This document shows, one piece after another, positions 33,714-45,400 of a stretch of DNA of 64,000 nt. A program made the translations under genes and the position numbers. The DNA is from Branchinecta lynchi (taxonomy: Eukaryota > Arthropoda > Branchiopoda > Anostraca > Branchinectidae). The DNA lies in contig JAKZAP010000021.1 in the NCBI GenBank assembly GCA_023053575.1, positions 7,230,212 through 7,294,211 on the forward strand. The letters run 5' to 3'. The notes below the pieces were generated by a model. That model worked only from the letters and a program-made list of their open reading frames with translations, was not told where the DNA came from and did not search any database. Within the stretch, counting starts at the first letter, position 1. Each line of letters begins with the position of its first letter.

Positions 33714-34798
33714 TTTATTCTCTATTCAAATATTCGGTCGTACATTTGTGCACTATGATGGGCAATAAATAAATTATTATTATTATAGCAGTTACGACCA
33801 ACAACATATTCCTGAGTAAAACATAGTTTAAGTCTTTGTTTAAAAATTCCTGGAATATTTCTGAGATATTAGTTTTCACCAAGTGGAGCGGAAGAATCTT
33901 AAATTATTTATATCTTTGTCTTATATGGCAGTTGTTTTTCAATCTCCTTCTAATAGTTACTAGACGCTTCCATCGTCATTCTCACCTAAATGAAGGGATA
34001 TATAGACAGGAACGAAGGTGATAAATGCTAGCTATTGCCACTAGGTGGTTGTATCGCAGCCTGCAGAAAGCTAGCCATGAGAATCAACAGGTCTACCCGT
34101 CACTTTGATGCTGCATTACTTGGAGAATGAGAAGGATTTCCTTGTGCTTGTTCTGAAGAATCTCAAACTGTATTTTTAAATGAACCCTTGCACTAGTAGC
34201 TGTTTGTCTTCAGGGAAGACATGCTCTTATTTGTTATCCGTGTGACTGCTGACTGAGTGAAAAGATAGGAAAAGAAGTTTGAATGTTAAGGTTAGAATTT
34301 CTTTCCTGATATTCCATTTAGTGTTGGTTTATGGTGTGCTTTCTACAATTGTCTGAATTAAGTATTTACTGTTGTATTGTTAGCTGTATGTTGGTAACAA
34401 GATTATGTTAGCTGGAATGAATAGTTCTGGGAAAAGACCCTACTCTATGGAAAATACCCCTGTCCCCATTGGCCCTGGCATGGAAATCTCAATCCTAGGA
34501 GACCCTCTTATCTTGGGAGCAGTTATGGGGTTTTTTTTTTACTTGAAGACGGGATTCCAGGAGATGGTGGTACAGGAGAATTTTCCAGCTTGTCTATTTC
34601 CTGAGCTCAGTAAGCTATAAATAAAGTTGTATTGCCTAAATAGGGCTGTTACGAGAAACCAATTCACTGCAGACCTAAAAACAATGTAAACTACAAATTT
34701 AGACTAATCTAACTCTTTGTTCTGTTAAATTAGCTATTTATGAGTGCAAGTTTCACTTTTTGAAACTCATCCGCTCCTTAAGCTTGCCACTTTTTTAG
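33714..34798. other. DNA upstream of the large 53BP1 exon
   Basis: A LINE-type tail (GGGCAATAAATAAATTATTA) lies at about 33760-33787. An open frame at 34405-34620 lacks a convincing donor. Otherwise nothing recognised. Confidence 0.5.
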
Positions 34799-36435
34799 GG
34801 TCCAGAAAATGGAGAGTCCGAGGGGACTCAGAGCGAGGCCAGCACTGCTGTCTTGCGAGACTTGAGCTCCTCCGACGAACCCCCTCCTATCCTGCGAGGA
34901 CCTTCATTAATAGAAGACATTTCACCTAAACGGAAACCTATCCCATTGAAACCCACTGAACCACAGGAAGAAATCAAAGTAGACGACTACGATGATGAAA
35001 TTGAATGTCTTCCGCCGTCCCCTGTCCCTATCAGGCGGAATCTGCATACGTTAACACCAAGGAGAGCTAAGGAGACGTCTGATTCGATCGCAAAAGGTAG
35101 CCAGCTGACCTTAAGCCCCTCAAAGCGGCTGATTACACTTGAAAGTTACGAGTCAACGTCGACCAGAGCAAAGCTGGTGTTTTCAGACAGTATGGAAAGC
35201 TGTTCAGAAGAAGTGCAAGCTATAACCCAGACCATCGAGAGAGAATCCCAGGAAATTGGTTCCAGTAACTTCGTATCCCTTGTGTCCAGAGAAGAAGAGA
35301 AGCAGCAGATTCCCAACTCAAATGAAAGTGAAGAATTTTCGTTGTGTGTCTCTCAAGCCCCTGCAAGCTCTCAGGCGCCATCTTGTGGATTTACTTTTGC
35401 TGTTCCTGCCTCACAAGAAGAACATGGCAGAGGGACGAACTCAAGCTTCGAGGCTCAGCGTATCCTCGCAAATAATACCGGCGATCTCTCTCGAGACAGA
35501 ATTGAAGTGTCTCCTTTTTGCACTCCCGCGAACGGACATCACTCAACCCCCCACGATTTTACTGGCAGTACGGAAAAGTTGACGTCATCTGTTGAAGTGT
35601 CGCACGAAGTCCTGAGCCCTATGGAAGTGAACAGGGTTGAAGAGGTTCATTTTAAGTTTGGAAAGGTGGTTATTGACAGAAAGAAATGCATGTTGACGTT
35701 AAACATGGCAAATTTCGAGTTTGAGTTCGAACGGGTGTTAACAAACCTTGGACATGATATGAGTTCGACGTTTGAGCGAATGTCTAATAGACTCACCAGT
35801 CCGTGGAGTGGGTATATGGCAGACGTCAGTTCGTCATCATCAGGTCTGACGAAGTCGTCGACCAGCAGTGGCGGTACGGACTTGCTCAAGACCGCAATAA
35901 GTAATTCTAGCAGGGTCATGCACGACCCGCTAACCGGCCTGACAACCATCACTACCAAATCGAGACAATCACTTTCGACCATCGTTCTGGATGATGAGCA
36001 CCGGGAACCAATCCCGACGGAGGTTTCGTACTCGCAAGTGCAGACTCAGACGATTGACGAAATGGAAGAGCCGGAAACAGTTCCTGAGCATAAAGACACG
36101 CCGAAATCCGGTCGGAAACGGACGAAATCCTCCGCGCGGAAAACTGGAAAGAAAACCCGGATTTTGACAGCAATCGATGAGGAGATGAGCGGCGGAAAAC
36201 AGTCGTCCGCGAAGAGGAAGCCGGCTGCGAAGCGGAAGCTCGAGCCGATTAGCACGCCATCTTCAGCCAAAAGAGCGAAGGATAGAGACAGCCCTCCCGT
36301 GCTTGCTGCTGTGAGTCCAACTAAGAAAAACACGCCGCTGAGGAGAGCGACAAAAACGCGGGAGTCAATCTATGCGCCACCGCCAGAGCTTAGTCCCGCT
36401 CAAGAAGCGGTCGAGAAGGAAAAGGGCAGAGACAG
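34799..36435 (+). CDS. TP53BP1: 53BP1 homologue, large disordered SQ/TQ exon
   Basis: The acceptor is CACTTTTTTAG and the donor GACAG|GTCAGT; it starts in phase 0 and leaves two bases. It encodes 545 low-complexity acidic/Ser-rich codons, first GPENGESEGTQSEAS. SQ/TQ (ATM/ATR-type) sites include GTQS, GSQL, ITQT, ESQE, VSQA, SSQA, ASQE, YSQV and QTQT. AITQTI matches the dynein-light-chain (LC8) TQT motif AATQTI of human 53BP1; a second TQT lies in VQTQTIDE. A Ser/Thr-rich stretch (ADVSSSSSGLTKSSTSSGG) resembles the human oligomerisation region. Basic clusters near the end (GRKRTKSSARK, AKRKPAAKRK-like) could be nuclear localisation signals. No RG-rich GAR motif was seen. Confidence 0.85.
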
Positions 36436-39400
36436 GTCAGTCTTTTTTCGAACTCTCTTATTAAGTTGGAAATCTTGATCACTTGCTGGTCGAGTTTATC
36501 ATTCCAGTTCGTTCCAACAAATGAGGAAAGGAACTCAACATGCTCTACTCATTTTGTGGCGCTAGAACCCCCTATACCTTTTATAGTGGTTTTTGGGATC
36601 CCAAAACGTAAGTGGAGGGATACCTATGACATCGCAAAAGTTGTCCGTCTGTCCGTCCGTCCGTCTGTCCGTCCGTCCGTCCGTCCGTCCGTCCGTCTGT
36701 AAGCACGATAACTCTCGAAGGGAATGAGACATTTTGATGAAACTTGGTGAGAAGGTTCGTTGGGTCGTCGGACCAGTCAAGTTCGTAGATGGGCTTTGTA
36801 GCTCTACATTTAGGGGTGGGGGAGGGGATTGAAATTAAGGGACAAACAAAATATTTTGAAACAGCTAATGTGATAGTCGATTATGAGGTAAAAAGACATG
36901 CTGAACACGATGGTGAAAACCATTTTGTCATCGGACAAGTAGTTCGCCCGGAATCCGGCCAAAACCGGAAAGTTTGTTGAAAGTAAAAGTTTTATTTGAA
37001 GTTGATTAGATGTTCGATTTAGGGGTAGGAAGACATGCTGAAGACGATGGTGAAAATTATTTTATCGACGGACAAGTATTTCGCCCGGAATCCGGCCCAA
37101 ACCGGAAAGTTTGTTGAAAGTAAAAGTTTTATTTGAAATTGATTAGATGTTCGATTTAGGGGTAGGAAGACATGCTGAAGACGATGGTGAAAACTATTTT
37201 CTCGATGGACAAGTATTTCGCCCGGAATCCGGCCCAAACCGGAAAGTTTGTTGAAAGTAAGAGTTTTATTTGAAGTTGATTAAATGTTCGATTTAGAGGT
37301 AGGGAGACATGCTGAAGACGATGGTTAAAACTATTTTCTCGACGGACAAGTATTTCGACCGGAATCCGGCCCAAACCGGAAAGTTTGTCAAAATTAAAAG
37401 TTTAATTTGGAGTTGATTGGATGTTCGATTTAGGGCAAGAAGACATGCTGAACACTTATGTGAAAACAAGTTTCTACCCGGACATGTAGTTCGTCCGGAA
37501 TCCGGCCAAAACCGGAAAACTGTTGGAAGTCAAAGTTTTATTTCTAGTTGATTAGATAAGCGATTTAGGGGTAAGAAGAGATGCTGAGTCCCTGTGTGAC
37601 AATCGTATTTTACCCGGACATATAGTTCGACCGGAATCCGGCTGAAATCGGAAAATTTGTTATAAGCTAAATTTCTATTTGAAGTTGATTAGATGTTCAT
37701 TACTGGGGAAAGAAGATACCGTGATTTCGTCTTTGAGCTTTCTTTTTTCGCCGGACAAGTAGTTCTGGAGTTCGGCCGGAACCGGGAAATTGGCAGAAGT
37801 GGCAGGAAGTTTTCGTCAAAACAGATATGACTTATAGGGGTAAACACACATGCTGAATCCAAATCTGAACTTGGTTTTCTCAGGTGATTAGCTATTTGGC
37901 CTTAATCTGTTTCTGAATTTTAATTGTAAAAATGTTCAAGGAGTCTGGCGAAGACTGGATCTGGCTAAGACAAGACCCAGTTGTCTGGATCAGATATTGA
38001 ATTTTTGGGATCCCATCGAAACCTTTGGTCTTGTTGAATTTGTCACACATGTGCCTTCGTAATTTTGGGCAGTTACACGTTTATTTATTGCTATTTTTGC
38101 CTACATTGGTTTTGATTTCTGCCTTTCAACTGTCAAATGAAACTAGAGATTCAAAGACTACATCTAATACCCGCAGCGAGTCCAGTTTCTTTTGACACAA
38201 GAACGGACATAATCTGATATGTCTCTGCTTGTCTTGTAATAGGACAAGTCGAATAATCTTCTCGAGAGTTTCTTCTTGCACTGCCCTAATAATGATCTCT
38301 TTGTTAAAGTAGCGCGAGCAAAGGCCCCCGGAACTTGTAATCTTCGATTAAAGACTTATTCTAAATTTCAGTCAACTACGTCTATTAATTATGTAAGATC
38401 AATGACAGGATTTGTAATTATACATTTCTTGTAGTATTTTGTGTCAAATGTAGTAGGCTAGAGATCATGGAAGAACGCATAATACAAAAGAAGTTCCCAT
38501 GATAAGTACTATAAGAGCCAAGCTGGGTTTTTAATTTAAGTCAGTATGGTCCGTAGTATTAGCCGTTGACAAGTCCTAATAAAGGTTCAAAGTTTCATCA
38601 TACGGAGATGTCAGAAAGAGCGGCCAAGTCCACGAATTTTGGGTGTGTCGTTTTCTGATCTGACATTTTATGGGCGTTCGTCCTTGGCCGAACATTAAAT
38701 CAGATTTCAGTGCTGCCTCGCTCCGATCTTCCCAGTTGGATGCGAGTTTTCTCAGTCGCCCTGGAATTTTGATGCATTTTGGTGGTCTGTGGTCAGAGTT
38801 ACTCCCAAATGGGTGGAGATACTCTGTACGGAAGTTGGTGTATGCTCAACAGCGGTGTCGGCTTCGTAGATAACCGCTGTATCTCAAAACGTTTTATGCA
38901 GGAAGAAAATTTCTGAGCCTTTTCGTCTTGGGTCGGGTTTGTTAATGTTTTGCACGCGTAGAGGCCCTAGACAGCCCCCCCCCCTTCACTCTCACTGCAA
39001 ATTATCTCCAGTAGTTTGCATGCCGACCGCTGGATAAGTAGAGTTGCCACTACTGTATACTACAGTAGATGTATCAAAGAATCAATCAATATTTTATTTC
39101 CGCCAAAGATAGCGAGTAAAAAAGAAATTAATAAACACTGACAAATTTCGGCTAAAACACTATATCTCATGAACTGCCAAAAGATAGCCTAACGACACTG
39201 CCGAAAATATTTAAAACTAATCTACAATTTAATTACAGTTTAATTATAACTGACAAATTGAAAAAAAAAAAAAAAAAAAAAAGCTCTCGGAGAGAAACGA
39301 GAGCACCAAAAGAGCAAGAAATTCGTGCATCTACAGCCTTTGACAATAAAAGCACGAGTTGAAGAAAGCGTCGTCCCGTAAATAAGACCAAGATACTTAA

Positions 39401-42400
39401 TAAAATCAGTAGCCATAACTCTATCCTGACCAGTACAAATATTTTGATGCTGGTTTTCACATGGCTTAGAACCAAAAATAATAAACTGACATTTTTCAGT
39501 TTTAACCGAAGGCCATACTTATTTGAAAAACAAAAAATAAAATCAACATTACGTTGTAGAGAAAAACGAGACCGACTTAAAAGGAGGATGTCATCCGCGT
39601 AAGCGATCCAAGAAACAAAAATACCAGAAGCATCAACAAAAGAAGTCTTGAGTTGATCCAAACACAAAGCTAGTGTTATATTGAAAATAAAAGGGGAAAG
39701 CACACTACCTTGTCGGATACCTCGTTTAACAACAACATCATAACCAGAAAAAGATCCCTTCCAAAAAACTCTTACTTTAGATAGTTGATACCACTGGTGT
39801 AACACTAGAACAATTTTCGTAGGGACTCTATTCTTAAGTAGCGCATACATCGCCCAAGAATGCAAAATACTATCATAATAATAATAATAACTGTATTTAA
39901 AAGCCCAAGGGCCATATACATAATACAACAATAGTACATATTACAAAGGAAAACCACAACAATAATTTCCTACGGCTATGAAGCCTCACTACTAAGCTTA
40001 GTCGCTCTTAGCTTCAACGCTCCGTCCATAAACTCGCACACCTTTGTTATAACCCTTTCCGAAGTGCTATTCAGGATATCCGGAAGAAGCAAAACACTTC
40101 CCTTAAAATAAGATCTCCTTAACTCCGAAAGCTCCTGGCATCGATTGATAAAGTGATCCATGTTTTCCTCTACCCCTGCTTTGCAAAGTTGGCAATTATA
40201 CCTGACATCTGGACCAGTCCTATGCCTATCAAAAACTCTAAATCTACCAAACAGGGGGAGGGAATTAGCTCTAGCCTGGATCCACAACTTCAAAACTTTT
40301 TTAGGTAGATTCATTTTAAGCCGCAACATCCAAAGCAAGGGCGTAAACCTTTTTAAAAGGAGAACAAAAAGAAAGAATATGGGAAAGAAATCACAGTTTA
40401 ACTTTTTCCGGAACCTAATTTGGTTTAATCCATGATTACAACCCTCCAAATAAGGATTTTTCGATGTTTTGGTTTAGTTTGCTTATATAAAATGGTCAGA
40501 TGGAAAGGTGACAAAAATTACATTAGTTAACATCTATCTTATCTTTCTGGCACCAAATTAATTTGAAAAAGTTGTGTTCAAGGTTCTTCTTCTTCCGTTT
40601 CTTGGTTGGAAAAACACCTACATGTGAAAGATAAAATGCCATAAAGTTCCTGCGCGGCGTCGCCTGTCGTTAATAGTATTTAATTTCGCAGCGTGAGATG
40701 TCGTTTATTGAGCGCCATAACACCAAAAAGAAGAAAAAGTAGAAATCAGTAGAATATTATTTGAAAAAGGGAATTTTTTTGTGGAAACTGGATAGGAATT
40801 AAAAGCATACCTCGCACTAATTACTGTTTATGTTCAAATATTAAAAACTATTTAGATATTGTGAATCTAGGTTCTTCTAACAAGTCAGATAACCGGTTTT
40901 ACTCACCGATAGCATGATACGCGAAAAGTCATCGGGAGCATAATGCGCGTGGAAAATAGTGAATCATGGCAAGAACAAAAACTAGTGAGGTATCTTTGAC
41001 TAAATCTCAATCTGCTTGAAATATTACTGATTATAGTTGTTTGGACGTTTATATGCCTTTGAATTTGGATTTCCCGCCAAAATCGAGTTTTTTTTTTTAT
41101 TCTATCCACGGAACTCTTGTTAGTCGCGAAAATAGCCTTGTGGGAAACGCAAAAAAACGCGAAAACTAGAAACGCTCTTTTCGAGCCAGAACCAAGCCAC
41201 AAACGTATCGCGCAAAAACTGCTCATTTGGTAATCCCTTGGTAGTCAACTCTGGTTCAGTGTGATCGTCTTCTTTCAATTTTTTTAGGGCGCAATTAAAA
41301 ATCGTCATCGCTTTTACATATATTCGTCTTTTGTAGCCACGACGGACGTTCAAGCTTTATCTCACTTGGAATCAAAATAGAGGAGTCTTTGGTCGCCGCT
41401 GTCTCTGACGAAGAAATCTCATCAGAAGCAGAAACTGCGGCCGTGGATCTCCAGCGGAACACGCGAGAAATTCAAATCGGCATGGACGTGTACGGCTCCT
41501 ACGGACCGTACTACTACCCAGGCAAGGTCGTAAAGCAGGGGGCAAGTGGAAGATGGGGAATCGACTTCCTAGATGGCCTCAAGTCGGAGTTAGCCGAGTG
41601 CCGCATATTACCTATTAGGTTCATACCGAAAGGTACACCAGTCTATGGGGATTGCCCTGATGGCACGAAACTACCTGGGATTATTATTGGGTATAAAATA
41701 TCCAGAAGCGACGTTGACTATATTGTACAGCTGGAGCGGGGAGAAACCATGGTAGTACCCCGAATTCGGATCGTGATGACTCCACAGCAAGTCGAGCTTC
41801 TGAGAGCACCGCAGCCAAATCCACAAAGCCCGTCTGCTCTTGACCTCTCGAATGTAATAAACGGAAAACGTCGACGGACACAGCGTTCTGACCTCCACGG
41901 TGTGACGCCCCCCACAACGCCCCGAAGAAGGGGTAAGAAAGACCAGCAATTGGATTCGAGTACTCTGTCTGAGGCAGAGGTGGAGGTTGAGACACCAAGG
42001 TTGAAGAGAAGTTTGATCAAAGAGAGTGCGACGCCATCTAGGGCTCCGAAGAAGAATGGATTTCAAACCCCGGTGTCTAAAACGGTAAGCTAACAACTAA
42101 AAGCTTGTTCTTCTTTTTTTTGAGGTGTGGGATTGAATTAGTGATCGTGTTTCCTCTGTTTCGTCGAATCATCCGTTGTTTTTTTGACCTCTCCGTCATG
42201 CTAATTTGGCGAAACAGCTTTTGGCCAAGTTCTCTCTATTGTCCATGCTGCTCGTACCTCTGCCTTCACCGAGTAATTCTCCTGTGATCCGAACATTATG
42301 CATGTTCTACTGTGAATGGAAACTTATGTGGTGTTTGGATATATGGTCCTGCCCAAATGGACAGAATGAAACTTGGCCATTTTTTTGGCAAGTCCCTCTG

Positions 42401-45400
42401 TTAAGAAGCCAATCTCGACAAGATTCAAAGGTTTTATACTAGGAAAGTTCCGAAAAACTCCGTTTCCGTTAAGCATGGTCATCACACTGTGCTTGATTAT
42501 ACCTGACTGTTAATCTTCAATTAAATGAGACACGATGATTTGAAACATACAGTGAAGCAGGAATATAGGGAAGACGGGTACTTTAAGCAACCAAGTTTGC
42601 TGATTGCTACCCTATTTTTTATTTTTTTGTTTATTTATTTATGACCCGCTTTTTGCGTAACAGCGGAGTATGAATAAAATACAAAAGTAAAATATGCATA
42701 TTAAAACACTTAAACAAAACAATGTAAATAAACACGACAACATTCTTTTCATATAAATAAAAAACACACTAAATAGACTTAAAATTTAAAGTCTATTAAA
42801 ATTGTACTAGGGAATTGAAGCTCCATCCGTATTACCATTATATGTTGATACTTACCATCCCAGCCTTGTCGCCACAGATACCATCCGAAAGGTTAACCCT
42901 TCATTTCTCCTAGAACAAGTCCAACCTCTTCACGCCATCTCGGCCATCTACCGTTGAGGCTACCCACCCTCCGGTTTTCAAGCAGCTATTCGTCGGTTGT
43001 GGGTTTTTACTGACCAAGAAAGATCCAAGACCAGAAGGAGAGGAGGATGAGATGTCAGAGACAGAGACACGACATTCTGATGTTCAGTTGGACAAGGCCA
43101 CCCTTCGGAGAGAGATCGAAGATCGAGGAGGGGTGGTTTTCGACTTTTTCAGCGACTCTCAGGTAATAATCTTCAGAACTTATCCTTCGGACCGCTCAGC
43201 AATAAATCTGATCTGTATACGTAGCAAACAAGTAAAAGCAAGCAAACTGTCGCATGCGAACCGGTTAAGGCTCGCGTAGTGTAGGTGCCGATATCCTGAT
43301 ACACTGCCTCGACCGGGAGTGCGATGCGTGTCTGGGGTAAGTCATCCGACGCTTCGCCTGCTTTTCCTAGATTTCTCTAGGTCAGAGGCGTTGCTAGCCA
43401 AAATGTTTGGGGGGGGGGGGAATATTTACCGATTGGCTGGTCATTGTTACCGACTGTTTCTGCCGACAAACCTACTGTTTTTTTTAGAAAAACGAGAGCT
43501 TTGACGAAAAATTGACTGATATTCAGGAAGAATGACCGTTTTAAAAAAATCCATACTATTTTTTATGAAAAAAAACGGCTGTTTTAAGAACAAAAGCTAC
43601 GAGCTCATATGGCACTTGTTATGAGTAGATGGTACAAGAAAGTAGATGAAAACGTCACAAAATACCCCGCCATCCAAACTTCGGTTTGGACCTAGAACTA
43701 GGATATCCAGGCCCTAGGGCAAGTGAATATTCTACCTTCCTAGTTTCAACCCAATAAAGCCACTCGTTAGGTCCCTAGACATGCCACACGATTTCGGGTA
43801 CCCCTTTCCAACTGTCCCTACGGCGCTCTACCGCCAAATCTGGTTCGAACTCCTAAGTGGATCGTCTGAAGCATTTTCTCTTACCACCTATCTTTCACTA
43901 GAATCTGAGCACTTTTGAGAACTTTCGGTAACTGCCCCCTCCCCCCACAGTGGTCAGATCCGGTTCGAACCCTAAAATATGTCATATATGTCATATGTAT
44001 GATCTCTTTGAATTCCAAATTTAATTCAAGTCACTGCACTTGTTTGACTCTTATGCGAGCCACAACATTTCCGGGACTCCCCTTCCAGCTTCCCTCACTA
44101 CGCCTGAATACGACTCGGAAACATAAACGTCCATCAATTTTAGCTGGAATCGGAGCATAGCCTATCTGCAAATTTTCGGTTCCCGCTTCACCCCCCTACC
44201 TTGAACGGATCCGGTTCAGAGGCCAAATGACAGATCAAGGTCGTCTAAACTCGGTACTGGCCAACTTGCATCCCATTCTGTCCATCCATTTGGTTTTTGT
44301 GCATGTCAAAGCATCCCCCCCCCCTCTCCAAGTCCCCCCAACCGTGACCACATGTGGTTCGGACGCATGTTTAGCTTGTCTATGTCATCACTTTTATAGT
44401 TTCACTTCGCAACTTACAGAAGTTGGTGATTTCCGGATTCCCGTTCCCTCAACTCCCCCAAAGATGGTCGGACCCAGGAACACGCGTTTGTCGGGTACTT
44501 AAATCACAAATAAAGTTTCATCGTCCTTAGAATATCTAGAACTATCCTAACTGGCATTCACAGGAATTCCGGGAAACACCCTACAGCTCCCCCACAGAGC
44601 CCCGATACAATCTGGTTCTGTCAATTACGTATCTAGGGCTAATGCTTTGTTCTTCCCACCAAGTTCTATCCCATTCCTCGACTCTAAGCGTTTCTCGAGA
44701 TTTTTGGTGCCTCCCTCCATCCCCCCCCCCCCCCAAGTGTCGGATCAAGACTTGGTATGGAACATCTGTGACGATAGCCATTTCCATTTACCAAGTTTGA
44801 TTCAATTCCGATCACTTGGTCAAAAGCTATGCATGCCAGTAGATTCCAGGTTCCCCATCCCTCCACTCCCCCCATGATGGTCGGATCGGGGAAACAACTT
44901 TTCTCAAGTCAGTCTGTTGAGTTCCCTGATACGCCTTCCAAGTTTCATCGTCCCAGCACATCAGAAAGTACCAAACTCGCGGAATCACCAGAATTCCGGA
45001 CCCCCCCCCCCCCCCTCTCCCCAGCTTCTCCACAGTGACAGAATCAGGCACAGTTATGCCAATGAGGTACCTAGGAATTATGCTTGTTCATCCCACCAAG
45101 TTTTGTACCAATACCTCCACTCTAAGCGTTTCCCAAGATGTCCGGTTCCCCCCTCCAGCTCCCCCAAAACTCACCGGACCGGTCCGGATTTGACTGGGTA
45201 GTCTGAGGTTTTGGTTCTTTCTAAATATCAAGTTTCTTTAAGATCCGATCATCCGTTAAAAAGTTACAAACACCTCAAGATTCGGGATTCCACCTCCCTC
45301 GGCTCCCCCCATGATGCTCGGGTGGGGGAAGTGACTATTTCCAACTTAATCATTTGGGGTCCCTAATATTAGCTGTCCATATGCCTGCCAAGTTTCAGTT

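Noticed and set aside
34405..34620. Open frame (LAGMNSSGKRPYSMENTP..) just upstream of the large 53BP1 exon
   Set aside because: An acceptor is possible but there is no good donor, and the sequence does not resemble 53BP1; left as non-coding.
39900..39931. Start of the RT-containing open frame (MLYYVYGPWAFKYS)
   Set aside because: This part translates the 3' UTR and (TTA)n tail of the neighbouring LINE, not RT.
41671..42096. Several long minus-strand frames over the Tudor exon
   Set aside because: They are shadows of the + strand 53BP1 coding sequence, which has clear homology.
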